Origin: Luteimicrobium subarcticum
Lineage (GTDB): Bacteria > Actinomycetota > Actinomycetes > Actinomycetales > Cellulomonadaceae
Assembly: GCF_002798015.1 (NCBI RefSeq)
Contig: NZ_PGTZ01000007.1
Coordinates: 700,222 to 764,221 of the forward strand
Length of the DNA: 64,000 bases
Reading direction: 5' to 3'
Below, piece after piece: positions 25,647 to 34,355 of the stretch. Position numbers and translations under genes: made by a program. How positions within the stretch are numbered: position 1 is the first letter of the stretch; each line of letters begins with the position of its first letter. The notes under the pieces were generated by a model. It had not been told where the DNA came from. It saw only the letters and a list, made by a program, of their open reading frames with translations, and did no database searches.

Positions 25647-25757
25647 TCAGGCCGCGCGGGGAGCGGTGCGGTCGCGGGTCGCGGGGTCGCCCGAGCAGGC
25701 CGGTACGGCCACCCCGCCCCCTGCGGCGACGCCGGCGACGTCGATGACGTCCTGCAT
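25647..25757 (-). CDS. possible 36-residue small protein
   Basis: A small open frame starts with ATG at 25757, 6-7 bases after GAGGAGC, in an otherwise non-coding 341-bp gap. The product reads MQDVIDVAGVAAGGGVAVPAC and then a hydrophilic tail with one Cys only. It lies 70 bp upstream of the FBP gene on the same strand. The good ribosome site and codon-3 GC favour translation, but the function is unknown and no modification enzyme lies near. It could also be chance. Confidence 0.35.
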   Translation of the reverse strand: MQDVIDVAGVAAGGGVAVPACSGDPATRDRTAPRAA

Positions 25758-25849
25758 CCGCTCGCTCCTCGTCCTCGTCCCGCTCCTGAGAGCCGGATGC
25801 CCGGGGCACCCGTCCTTCGAGGGTACCCCGCCGTTCACGGAGGGGTTTC

Positions 25850-25878
25850 TTGTGGGACCCCGCTCCGGTCGGTACCTT
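25850..25878 (+). promoter_or_regulatory. promoter of the secreted Ig-like protein gene
   Basis: TTGTGG (25850-25855) and TACCTT (25873-25878) are separated by 17 bp, the ideal spacing for a housekeeping promoter. The expected transcript begins about 33 bases before the GTG start, leaving room for AGGAG at 25908. The rest of the 25577-25917 gap holds only the small open frame noted above. Confidence 0.55.
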
Positions 25879-25917
25879 TCGTCACTGTTGCCGGAGAACG
25901 AACCCCAGGAGCAGTAC

Positions 25918-27615
25918 GTGCCCTTTCGAGCGAGCGCCCACGACGTCCGACGCATCGCGGTCACCGTCCCGACCGTCGTCGCGCTCCTGCTCGGCGCGTG
26001 GGCGGTGCCCGCCCGTGCGGACGACGCCGACGTCGTCGACCCGACGATCGCGCCGCCTCAGAACCTGTCGGTCAGCATGCAGGACTGCGTCGACGGCACC
26101 GACCTGCTGCTTCCGTCGGTGGGCCAGATCGGCGCGACCGTGACCGGTCCGCCCCGTGACGACGCCGCGGGCACCGGGCCGGCGAACGTCGCGGCGACCT
26201 TCGAGCTGGCCCTGGCCGCGACTCCCGACGAGGTCCTCTGGCGCTACACGACGGGCGCTCAGGCGTCCGGCAGCTGGTTCGGGCACTCCATCGCCGTGAT
26301 GACGGAGAGCGGGCACCGGTACGTGTGGCGGGTCCGCGTCGTGACGGACGAGGGGACCACCGGGCCGTGGGCGAGCTGCACGTTCGTGACGGACTTCGAG
26401 CGTCCCGACCCGCCGACCATCGAGCCCGTGCGGGACCAGCCGACCCTCTACCCGGCGGTCTACGAGGACGGGGTCGAGAGCCCGGGCGTGGGCCGGTCCG
26501 CGGCCTTCCGCATCACGTCGTCCCCCGACACGGCGAGCTTCGCCGTCGAAGGCTGCGGGCTGTCCGAGACCGTCGCCGCCGTGGACGGTGCCGCCGTGGT
26601 GCCGTTCGTCGCCGGGCGGTCCGAGCACTGCAGGCTCATGGCGCACGCGACCGACCGGGCGGGGCAGAGGAGCCTGGTGAGTCCCGAGTACGACGTGCGC
26701 GTCGGGCTCCTCACGACGACCCTCACGGCGACCGTCCCGGCGCGCGTGACCCGCGGAGTGCCGGTGGTCCTCCGGGCGACCCTCGGTGGCCCCTACGGAC
26801 GGCCGTCGTCCGGGGACGCGACGGTCACCCTCTCGCGGCTCGACGGCAGCCCCGGAGGAGCGGCGGAGTACGTGCACATCGCCGCGGACGGAACGGTGTC
26901 ACTGCCCCTCTACTCGTCGTCGAACGCGGTCGCGCCGGACGCCGGCACGTACCGTGTGACGATCACGGGACCGATCTCGTCGTCCACGTACGCCGGGTCG
27001 TCCTGGACGAGCACCCTCACCGTCGACCGGGCGAGGCCGACGATCTTCTTCGGTGCGACCGAGGCCGGGCGGTGGGACTACGACGAGATCCCTGCGAGCG
27101 ATCACACGGTCAGCGGCCGCGTCGAGGAGTGGCAGCGGCTCGCGACGGGTTCCGTGACCCTGTGGGAGGGCTCGAAGAAGATCGCGTCCTGGACGGTCTC
27201 CCGCGACCGGGGTCATACGACCGCCGACCACACCTTCCCGGTCCACGCGCTCGCACGGGGCACGCACGTCCTGACCCTGCGCTACGCCGGGGACGCCGAC
27301 ACGCTGCCGGGTAGCGCGACGACGACGGTGCAGGTCTTCCCGCTGCCGATGACCGCCCCGGTGCCGAAGGTCGCGGGCAGGGCGCGCGTGGGTGCGACGC
27401 TCATCGCGTACCGCGGGACGTGGACCCCGTCACCCAGCGCCGTCCGGTACCAGCGGCGCATCAACGGCGTCCCGGTCCACGGCGCGAACGGGAGCCGCTT
27501 CGTGGTGCCCGCGTCGGCGCTCGGCCGCCGCGTCTCCGTGAGCGTCACCGGCTCCCGCTCGCGCTACCTCACGCGGACGACGACGAGCCTGCAGACCGCC
27601 CCGGTGACGCGCTGA
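25918..27615 (+). CDS. secreted Ig-like-domain protein of unknown function
   Basis: The 565-residue product begins with a signal peptide that ends at about residue 34 (ARA before DDADV). A first domain (to about residue 160) holds a Cys pair (QDCVDG and ASCTFV). Then come an Ig-like domain with a second pair (EGCGLS and EHCRL), two Big3-like domains (the TTTLTATVPARVTRGVPV and TIFFGATEAG openings), and a final short beta domain (VAGRARVGATLIAYRGTW) of a type common in actinobacterial exoproteins. No catalytic or anchoring motif is seen. The start is GTG with AGGAG. The last 47 bp overlap the convergent MFS gene. Confidence 0.82.
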   Translation: MPFRASAHDVRRIAVTVPTVVALLLGAWAVPARADDADVVDPTIAPPQNLSVSMQDCVDGTDLLLPSVGQIGATVTGPPRDDAAGTGPANVAATFELALAATPDEVLWRYTTGAQASGSWFGHSIAVMTESGHRYVWRVRVVTDEGTTGPWASCTFVTDFERPDPPTIEPVRDQPTLYPAVYEDGVESPGVGRSAAFRITSSPDTASFAVEGCGLSETVAAVDGAAVVPFVAGRSEHCRLMAHATDRAGQRSLVSPEYDVRVGLLTTTLTATVPARVTRGVPVVLRATLGGPYGRPSSGDATVTLSRLDGSPGGAAEYVHIAADGTVSLPLYSSSNAVAPDAGTYRVTITGPISSSTYAGSSWTSTLTVDRARPTIFFGATEAGRWDYDEIPASDHTVSGRVEEWQRLATGSVTLWEGSKKIASWTVSRDRGHTTADHTFPVHALARGTHVLTLRYAGDADTLPGSATTTVQVFPLPMTAPVPKVAGRARVGATLIAYRGTWTPSPSAVRYQRRINGVPVHGANGSRFVVPASALGRRVSVSVTGSRSRYLTRTTTSLQTAPVTR

Positions 27616-28915
27616 GCGCCCGCGGGCGGCGGGGGATCCAGCGCCACAGGGCCGCGGCGGCGCCGTAGCCCAGCGCGCCCGACACGACGACGGCGGGCGC
27701 GAGCCCGGCGAGCGCGGTGATCCCGGACAGGAGCAACGGCCCCGCGCCGGCCCCGCCGTCGGCGATCTCGCGCCACAGGGCGAGGAACGTCGGGCGCCCC
27801 ACCGTGGGGGACGCGTCCGCACCGAGCGTCATGACGATCCCCGCGCCGATGCCGTTGCCGAACCCCAGCAGCATGGACACGGCGGTGAACGGGACCACGG
27901 CGTGGGTCAGCGGCATGAGGACCATCGCCGTCGCCATGAGCAGCATCGACGGGACGGCGACCCACTGGCGTCCGCGGCGGTCCATGACCTTGCCGGCAGG
28001 GTAGAAGACGGCGACGTCGATCGCGCCCGCGATGCCGTAGACGATCGACGCGGCGGTCGGGTCGAGGCCGATGTGGTGCGCCCACAGCGGGATGACGACC
28101 TGCCGGCTCGCTCGGACGGCCGACAGCAGGAAGACGCCCGACCCGAGCGTCACGAACACCTGCCAGTGTGTGCGCAGCATGCCCATCGTGGTCACGGTGG
28201 ATGCCGTCGGAGGGAGGGCGGACGGCGCTCCTGCTGCCGCCGAGCCCGCGTCCCGTGCGGCGGCCGGCGGCGGGGGCGCGACACGCTCCTCGAGCTCCGG
28301 GACGCCGAGCGCGAGCGCGCCCGCGGCGACCGCTGCGACGAGCGCGACCCAGAACCCGCCGGGCGTGCCCAGGACGCTCACGGCGGCGGCGCCCAGGAAC
28401 GGGCCGACGAACGCCCCGACGCGCATGCTGCCGCCGAGCGTCGACATGGCGCGTGCCCGCAGGTGCACGGGGACGGCCGCGGTGAGGAACGACTGCCGCG
28501 CGAGGTTGAACACCGAGCTGGCGGCGCCGACGAGCAGCACGCCGAGGGAGAACACGGCGAGCGACGCGCCGCCGTGCCCGGCGTCGACGAGGCAGAGGAC
28601 GATGCCGACCGCCGACAGGGCGGCGGCCCACACCATGGCCCAGCGCTCGCCGACGCGCGTCGTGAGGATCCCCGCGGGGATGTTCGACAGGATCGACCCG
28701 ATGCCGAGCAGCGACGCCACGAACCCGGCGAGGGCGAGCGTCGCACCGCGCTCCTGCGCGGCGAACGGGATGACGGGCAGCATCGCGCCCTCGGCGAGCC
28801 CGAACAGGATCGACGGCCCGAACGCGGCGACAGCGATCGAGCGGAGGCTGAAGTCCGTCCCGAAGCCGGTGTCTGCGTCGGCGCCGCCCGCGGACCGGCC
28901 CCGGCGCGCGGTCAC
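27569..28915 (-). CDS. MFS transporter in the D-amino-acid/hexosaminidase operon
   Basis: The 448-residue product has 12 predicted helices, a central Pro/Ala-rich cytoplasmic loop (about residues 205-245), and MFS signatures ILTTRVGERWAM and KVMDRRGRQ after helices 2 and 8. It overlaps ridA by GTGA and is the last gene of a five-gene operon, so uptake or efflux of an amino-sugar or D-amino-acid derivative is a reasonable guess. The substrate is not predictable. Confidence 0.88.
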   Translation of the reverse strand: MTARRGRSAGGADADTGFGTDFSLRSIAVAAFGPSILFGLAEGAMLPVIPFAAQERGATLALAGFVASLLGIGSILSNIPAGILTTRVGERWAMVWAAALSAVGIVLCLVDAGHGGASLAVFSLGVLLVGAASSVFNLARQSFLTAAVPVHLRARAMSTLGGSMRVGAFVGPFLGAAAVSVLGTPGGFWVALVAAVAAGALALGVPELEERVAPPPPAAARDAGSAAAGAPSALPPTASTVTTMGMLRTHWQVFVTLGSGVFLLSAVRASRQVVIPLWAHHIGLDPTAASIVYGIAGAIDVAVFYPAGKVMDRRGRQWVAVPSMLLMATAMVLMPLTHAVVPFTAVSMLLGFGNGIGAGIVMTLGADASPTVGRPTFLALWREIADGGAGAGPLLLSGITALAGLAPAVVVSGALGYGAAAALWRWIPRRPRALSASPGRSAGSSSSA

Positions 28916-29349
28916 GCGGGCAGCGGCGCGTCCGTCACGGCGAGCGCGTCGATCTCGACCAGCATCTCCTCGCGCGGCAGCCCCACGAACACGGTGGTGC
29001 GGCTCGGCAGGACGCCGCCGGGGCAGTGCTCTGCCACGAACGCGCCGTACGCCTCGTTCATCAGCGGGAAGTCCTCACGCTTCGTGAGGTAGACGCGCAG
29101 CATCACGACGTCGTCGAACGTCGCGCCCGACGCCTCGACGATCGCGCGCACGTTCTCGAGCGTGCGGGTCGTCTGCGCCCGCACGTCGCCCGGGTAGAGG
29201 TACTCGGCGGTGGCGGGGTCCTGCGGGCCCTGCCCGGACACCTGGACGAACGGTCCCTTGCGCACGCCCTGGTGGAACGTGTGCGCGGGCGCGGGGGCGC
29301 CGTCGGTGCGCAGCGGGACCTTGGGGGTGACGGGTCGTGCGTCGGACAT
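28912..29349 (-). CDS. RidA-family reactive-intermediate deaminase
   Basis: RidA proteins hydrolyse the enamine/imine released by PLP-dependent dehydratases. The 145-residue product has the family's QVSGQGPQDP opening, the catalytic Arg in VMLRVYLTKREDFP, and the C-terminal PSRTTVFVGLPREEMLVEIDALA. Its place directly after a PLP D-amino-acid lyase gene fits a clean-up role for that reaction. Confidence 0.93.
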   Translation of the reverse strand: MSDARPVTPKVPLRTDGAPAPAHTFHQGVRKGPFVQVSGQGPQDPATAEYLYPGDVRAQTTRTLENVRAIVEASGATFDDVVMLRVYLTKREDFPLMNEAYGAFVAEHCPGGVLPSRTTVFVGLPREEMLVEIDALAVTDAPLPA

Positions 29350-29398
29350 CGGGGGAGTCTCCTCGAGGGTGAGCGGTGGTCGGTGCGTCCGGTGGGGG

Positions 29399-30811
29399 TC
29401 AGAAGTCGAGCTGGACGAGCGAGACGGGGCGCTCGCCGTCCATGACGACGGCGACGCGCCACTTGTCCATGAGCGTGCAGGGGTGCGAGATGCCGAACCC
29501 GACGACGTCGCCGGGGCGCAGGGTGCGGATGCCCAGGCCCTGCTCGTCGCGTGCGTGGTGGCTCAGGTGCAGGAACAGGTGCTGGTCGTTGAGCGCGGTG
29601 ACCTCGGCGCCGCCGAGGTCGAGGGCGGGCCCGTGGTTGCCGTCGGGCCCGGTGGCACGGACCCACAGGGGCACGGGCAGGTCGATGTCGAACGGCACGT
29701 CGCGTCGTCCGATGCCGACGAGCGCGAGGCCCGGCTCGGGCACGGACAGGACGGTCCCGACGACCGTCGCCGCGGGGTGCAGCGGCTCGGCGCCCGGGAT
29801 GCGCGACAGGGGGTCCATGCGGCCGTAGAAGCCGTGGTCGTGGACGACGTACGCGCCCGACCGGACGACGACGTGCGGCACGCAGCCCGCGACGGGCGAC
29901 TCGTCCGGGAACGCGCCGGGCAGCACGTCGAGCACGACGTCGAGGTACGCCGACCCTCCGGCCGAGATGACGAGCCGGTCGCGGCGCACGAGCTCCTCGG
30001 TGACGAGCCGCTCGGCCGTCGCGCGCAGCTGCTCGCAGTACGCGCGCACCTGCGCGAGGGACTCCTCGTCGGTGCCGTGCGCGACCGCGCCCTCGTACCC
30101 GGCGACGCCGAGCAGCGTCAGCGGGCTGAGGTCGACGGCGCGCGCCAGGTCGAGCACGCGCGCCGGGCTGCGCACCCCCGTGCGCCCGCCTTCGACACCG
30201 AGCTCCACGAGGACGCCGCAGCGGGCCGCGACGTCGGGGGAGACCCCCGCGAACGCGCGGGACAGCACCGTGACGCCCTCGACCGAGTCGACGTACACCC
30301 ACAGCTCGGCGTCGGGGTCGCGCTCCAGGTCGTCGCGCACCCACACGGCGTCCCACGGGTCCGTGAGCTCGTTGGCGAGGAAGACGCGCCGCACCCCCCA
30401 GTCGCGCACCACGCGCAGCTGGGCCGGGCTCGCGACCGTCGCGCCCCACGCCCCGCCCGCGAGCTGTCGGGCGAAGATCTGCGCCGACATGTGCGTCTTG
30501 ACGTGCGGGGCGATCTCGACCGACCCCGGCTTGCCGACCGCCTCGGCCGCCCGGTCCAGCACCGCCGCCATCGTGGCGACGTTGTGGTCGAGCGCCGTCG
30601 TCTCGAGCGTCAGCAGCGGGTACCCGAAGGGGCCGTCGTCCAGGCTGGCCGTGCCCGCGAGCAGGCCGTCTCCCGCCGTCTCGCCGCGCAGGCGCAGGCC
30701 CTTGGTGCGCGGGCCGACGACCACCGGCGGGATGGGCCGGTCGAGCCGCTCGGTCCGGCGGGCGGGCGCCTCCGCGGGCGCTGCCCCGGGCGTCGTCGTC
30801 GGGTCCGTCAT
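29399..30811 (-). CDS. PLP-dependent D-amino-acid deaminase/aldolase
   Basis: The 470-residue product belongs to the alanine-racemase-fold D-serine dehydratase/D-threonine aldolase family. The PLP lysine is in APHVKTHMS (about residue 98), the barrel continues to about residue 330, and the C-terminal beta domain carries the zinc motif ISHPCTLMDKW, the HxC site typical of D-serine dehydratase-like enzymes. It should deaminate or cleave a D-hydroxy-amino acid. The substrate is inferred from the neighbouring N-acyl-D-amino-acid deacylase. ATGA overlap with that gene. Confidence 0.88.
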   Translation of the reverse strand: MTDPTTTPGAAPAEAPARRTERLDRPIPPVVVGPRTKGLRLRGETAGDGLLAGTASLDDGPFGYPLLTLETTALDHNVATMAAVLDRAAEAVGKPGSVEIAPHVKTHMSAQIFARQLAGGAWGATVASPAQLRVVRDWGVRRVFLANELTDPWDAVWVRDDLERDPDAELWVYVDSVEGVTVLSRAFAGVSPDVAARCGVLVELGVEGGRTGVRSPARVLDLARAVDLSPLTLLGVAGYEGAVAHGTDEESLAQVRAYCEQLRATAERLVTEELVRRDRLVISAGGSAYLDVVLDVLPGAFPDESPVAGCVPHVVVRSGAYVVHDHGFYGRMDPLSRIPGAEPLHPAATVVGTVLSVPEPGLALVGIGRRDVPFDIDLPVPLWVRATGPDGNHGPALDLGGAEVTALNDQHLFLHLSHHARDEQGLGIRTLRPGDVVGFGISHPCTLMDKWRVAVVMDGERPVSLVQLDF

Positions 30812-32376
30812 CCCAGCTCCTTCGTTCGGTCGGTGGCGGGCACGGGGGCGACGAGCTCGCCGTCCCGCAGCACCGCCCGTCCCCGCACCAGCACGTCGTC
30901 GATGCCGTCGGCGAGGGTGCGCGGCGCCTCGTACGTCGCCCGGTCGCGCACCCGCGACGGGTCGACGAGCACCAGGTCGGCGCGTGCCCCCACGGACACG
31001 GTCCCACGTCCGGCGAGCGAGAACCGCCTCGCGGCCCGCGCCGACAGGTGGTCGACCGCGTCCGCCCACGTCCAGTCACCCGCCGCGACGACGTGCTCGG
31101 CGGCGAACCGGGCGAACGCGCCCCAGCCCCGCGGGTGGGGTCGGCCGCCCGCGTAGATCGCGTCCGACCCGGCGAGGTGCGCGCGGTGGTTCGCGAGCGT
31201 GCGCACCGACTCGGGGGAGTTCGTCGGCGGCTGCGCGAACACGCACCCCGCCTGCAGCCGGGTCGCGACGAGCAGCTCGACGGCCGTGTCCTGTGGTGCC
31301 AGCCCGAGCCGCGCCGCGACGTCGACGAGCGCCATGCCCTCCGTCCAGCGCAGGTCTCCCGGCACGTTCGCCATCGTGACGCGGCCCCACAGGTCCGCCA
31401 GCGACGGGAAGTGCTCGGTGCGCAGGCGCTCGCGGACGGCGGCGTCGCGCAGCAGCGCGACCGTGCGGTCGGGGTCGGCGATCGGCAGCCAGGTCGGCAG
31501 CGCGACCATCGACAGGATCGAGCTGCCGCGCAGGTACGGGTACGAGTCGAACGTCACGTCGACGCCCTCGGCGGCGGCGCCGTCGACCAGCCCGGTCAGG
31601 ACGTCCGCCGGGCCGTGGAAGTGCGACACGTGCGTCGCGACGCCGGACGCCCGCGCGATCCGCACGAGCTCGCCGAACGCGCGCGGCGCCCTCTCCTCGT
31701 ACCCGCGCATGTGGCTGACGTGCGGCACGTGTCGGGACGCGCACACGCGGGCGAGCGCCACGAGCTCGTCCTCGGTCGCGTAGGCCGCGGGCACGTACTC
31801 GAGGCCCGTCGACAGGCCGACCGCGCCGTCGTCGAGCGCCGTCTCGAGCAGCGCGACCATGCGGGCGGTCTCGTCGGGCGACGCGGGACGGTCCGCGGTG
31901 CCGAGGACGGCGTGGCGCAGCGTCCCGTGGGGCACCAGCGTCTCGACGGTGACCGGGAGCCCCGCCCACGTGGCCCGCAGCGCCGCGACGGAGCCGCCGC
32001 GGAACGTGGGGTGCTCGCCGTTGATCGCCCGGAAGTACTCGGTCGAGTACGCGAACGCGTCGTCGTGCGGCGTCGGGGCGAACCCGATGCCGTCCTGCCC
32101 GACGACGATCGTCGTGACGCCCTGGCGCAGCATCGCGCGCTGCACGTCCGGGTCGAACACCGCCGCCTCACCGTGCACGTGGGCGTCGACGAACCCGGGC
32201 AGCAGGAGTCGGCCGTCCCCCTCGAGCACGTCGTCGGCCCCGCCGGGCGCGGCGAGCGTGCCCGCCTGCTCGACCGCCGCGATCCGTCCGCCGCTCACGA
32301 GGACGTCGAGCAGCGCGCCGCCGTCCGGCTCGAGCGGCGTCGGGACGCGGACGCCGCGGACCAGGTGGCCGCTCAT
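30808..32376 (-). CDS. N-acyl-D-amino-acid deacylase (amidohydrolase)
   Basis: The enzyme removes acyl groups from N-acyl-D-amino acids. The 522-residue product has the amidohydrolase layout: beta-sandwich start, metal motif GFVDAHVHGE near residue 62, the later His in VSHMRGYEER and THVSHFHG, FDSYPYLRGSS, and the closing DAVDHLSARAARRFSL...GARADLVLVDPSRV typical of D-aminoacylases. The length fits the family. ATGA overlaps join it to the GH20 gene upstream and the D-amino-acid lyase downstream. Confidence 0.92.
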   Translation of the reverse strand: MSGHLVRGVRVPTPLEPDGGALLDVLVSGGRIAAVEQAGTLAAPGGADDVLEGDGRLLLPGFVDAHVHGEAAVFDPDVQRAMLRQGVTTIVVGQDGIGFAPTPHDDAFAYSTEYFRAINGEHPTFRGGSVAALRATWAGLPVTVETLVPHGTLRHAVLGTADRPASPDETARMVALLETALDDGAVGLSTGLEYVPAAYATEDELVALARVCASRHVPHVSHMRGYEERAPRAFGELVRIARASGVATHVSHFHGPADVLTGLVDGAAAEGVDVTFDSYPYLRGSSILSMVALPTWLPIADPDRTVALLRDAAVRERLRTEHFPSLADLWGRVTMANVPGDLRWTEGMALVDVAARLGLAPQDTAVELLVATRLQAGCVFAQPPTNSPESVRTLANHRAHLAGSDAIYAGGRPHPRGWGAFARFAAEHVVAAGDWTWADAVDHLSARAARRFSLAGRGTVSVGARADLVLVDPSRVRDRATYEAPRTLADGIDDVLVRGRAVLRDGELVAPVPATDRTKELG

Positions 32377-34142
32377 CCGGCCGCCGGGCTGTTCTCGTGG
32401 TCCTCGACCCAGCCGCCGACGCCGGCGAGCCCGCCCGCGGCGAGCTCGGCCGCCAGGTCGCGGGGCCAGCCGACGACGCCGGGCAGCGTCTGCCACGCGT
32501 GCGGGCCGTCGAGCGGCCGGTACTCGACGCCGTACGCGTCGAGGCGGGGCAGGTGGTGCCGGGCGAGCCGGTCGACGAACGCGGCGGTCTGCTCGGGGGT
32601 GGCCGTGGCCTCGGGGCGCCACACGGCCTCCGCGAACGCGGCGAGCCGCGGGAACGTCGCGTAGTCGACGCGGCGCGCGGAGTCGAGCTGCTCCGACCAG
32701 ACCTCCGCCTGGGCACCGAGCAGACGTCCGGGAGCCGCGGCCGCTCCTGGCGTCCCCTCCGAGAGTCCCGCCGGCAGCGGGTCGAACGCGTGCACGTCCG
32801 CGACGGTGCGGAGGAACCCGACAGGGGCGGGCTCGTCGGGGCCGTCCCCGGCGCGGTGGTCCAGGTAGACGACCTGCTCGGGCGCCATGACGACGTCGTG
32901 CCCCGCTGCCATCGCCTGCGCGCCGACCGCCCAGCCGCGCCAGGACGTCACGACGGTCTCGCGCGGCAGCACGGAGCGGCCGTCCGGGCCGAGCCGGAAC
33001 GCCTCGTCCCACACGACGGGTCGCCGGCCTGCGGCGATCACGTGCTCGCACAGCCGGGCGAGGAACCACGGGTGCAGGTCGGCGACGTCGTCGAGCCCGA
33101 GCTCCGCGGCGCGGGCCACGATCGTCGGCGACTGCTTCCAGAGCGTGGTGGGCACCTCGTCGCCGCCGAGCGCGACGAACGGGCTGTCGAAAACGTCCAT
33201 GACCTCGTCGAGCACGTCGCGGAAGAACGCGAGCGACGCGTCGGACGGGTCGAGCACCTCGGTCGACACGCCCCACGTCGTGCGCACGGCGTGCGGCTGC
33301 TTGCGCGTGCCGAGCTCCGGGTAGGCGGCGACGGCCGCCTCGACGTGCCCGGGAGCGTCGACCTCGGGGACGACGGTGACGCCGCGGGCCCGCGCGTACG
33401 CGACGACCTCGCGCAGGTCGTCCTGCGTGTAGAAGCCGCCGTGGGGACGGCCGTCGAGGACGCCCGCGCGCCACGTGCCGACGCCCGACTCGGCGCGCCA
33501 CGCGCCGACCTCGGTGAGCCGCGGGTACCGGTGGGACTCGAAGCGCCAGCCCTGGTCGTCCGTGAGGTGCAGCTGCACGACGTCGAGCCGGTGCGCCGCC
33601 GCGAGGTCGACGAACCGGAGCACGTCGTGCTTCGGCAGGAAGTGGCGTGCCACGTCGAGCAGGACGCCGCGCCACCCGAGCCGCGGACGGTCCTCGACCG
33701 TCACGTGGGGGAGCGCGAGCGGCTCCGCGCCGACGGGCGCGGCGCGGAACGCCGCGGGGCCGGCGAGCTGGCGCAGCACCTGTGCCGCCGAGTGCGCCCC
33801 GGCGAGGCCGCCGGCGCGAGCGACGACGCCCGTGTCGTCGACGCGCAGCGCGTAGGCGTCGTCGGCGAGGTCCGGGTCGAGGGCGAACCGCACGCCAGGG
33901 TCGTCGTCGTCGGCGGAGGAGCCCACGGCGACCTCGACGTCCCACGCGGCGCGCGTGACGCCCGCCCACCAGCGCGCGGCGGGTGCGAGGGCAGCCGGGG
34001 TGGCGACGCGGAACGCGGCTCCGGGACGGTACGTGCCGTCGGTCTGCCGGGCCCGGGCGGGCGCGGGGACCAGCCCGAGCGCGTCGCCCGGTGCGCCGTC
34101 CGGCACCTCGCGCGAGAGCTGGGGCGGGGGTGGTGTGGGCAC
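32373..34142 (-). CDS. beta-N-acetylhexosaminidase, GH20
   Basis: The enzyme releases terminal beta-GlcNAc (or GalNAc) by substrate-assisted catalysis. The 589-residue product has the GH20b domain (about residues 20-150), then the catalytic barrel opening with RLGWRGVLLDVARHFLP, and the diagnostic GGDEVPT with the Asp-Glu pair at residues 328-329. No signal peptide is visible, so a cytoplasmic role on imported oligosaccharides or muropeptides is likely. The GTG start at 34142 lies 6 bases after a TAGGCT -10 box. It is the first gene of the operon and divergent from lacI. Confidence 0.92.
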   Translation of the reverse strand: MPTPPPPQLSREVPDGAPGDALGLVPAPARARQTDGTYRPGAAFRVATPAALAPAARWWAGVTRAAWDVEVAVGSSADDDDPGVRFALDPDLADDAYALRVDDTGVVARAGGLAGAHSAAQVLRQLAGPAAFRAAPVGAEPLALPHVTVEDRPRLGWRGVLLDVARHFLPKHDVLRFVDLAAAHRLDVVQLHLTDDQGWRFESHRYPRLTEVGAWRAESGVGTWRAGVLDGRPHGGFYTQDDLREVVAYARARGVTVVPEVDAPGHVEAAVAAYPELGTRKQPHAVRTTWGVSTEVLDPSDASLAFFRDVLDEVMDVFDSPFVALGGDEVPTTLWKQSPTIVARAAELGLDDVADLHPWFLARLCEHVIAAGRRPVVWDEAFRLGPDGRSVLPRETVVTSWRGWAVGAQAMAAGHDVVMAPEQVVYLDHRAGDGPDEPAPVGFLRTVADVHAFDPLPAGLSEGTPGAAAAPGRLLGAQAEVWSEQLDSARRVDYATFPRLAAFAEAVWRPEATATPEQTAAFVDRLARHHLPRLDAYGVEYRPLDGPHAWQTLPGVVGWPRDLAAELAAGGLAGVGGWVEDHENSPAAG

Positions 34143-34148
34143 GCCTCG

Positions 34149-34154
34149 AGCCTA
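34149..34154 (-). promoter_or_regulatory. leaderless -10 element (TAGGCT) of the GH20 operon
   Basis: On the minus strand TAGGCT is followed by 6 bases and the GTG start at 34142. No Shine-Dalgarno sequence is present. Confidence 0.55.
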
Positions 34155-34258
34155 ACGGGGTCGACCGGACGGGGTCGGTGGCGCCCGCGGTCCGGGACGC
34201 ACCCGCGACGGGCCGGGGCCGGCCGGACCACAGCAAGCGGGACGTCAGGGAGCGACGC

Positions 34259-34348
34259 GCGCTTGCAGCCTCACGAGGCGTGTCGCGGGCGATGGACGAC
34301 GATCCGGCGCCCACGATGCTGCAAGCGCCTTGCGTCGTTGCGTACACT
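34259..34348. promoter_or_regulatory. lacI promoter with CTTGC-type operators
   Basis: TACACT (34343-34348) lies 7 bases before the lacI ATG and is a leaderless -10 candidate. Just upstream GCAAG and CTTGC form a dyad (34321-34333). An 11-bp inverted pair, GCGCTTGCAGC (34259-34269) and its complement (34318-34328), flanks 48 bp. The CTTGCA/TGCAAG half-sites resemble MalR boxes of streptomycetes and suggest autoregulation. Confidence 0.5.
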
Positions 34349-34355
34349 TCCGGAC

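Noticed and set aside
25758-25917. A riboswitch upstream of the small open frame
   Set aside because: Several GGTACC-like inverted pieces are present, but no known riboswitch core could be matched by eye.
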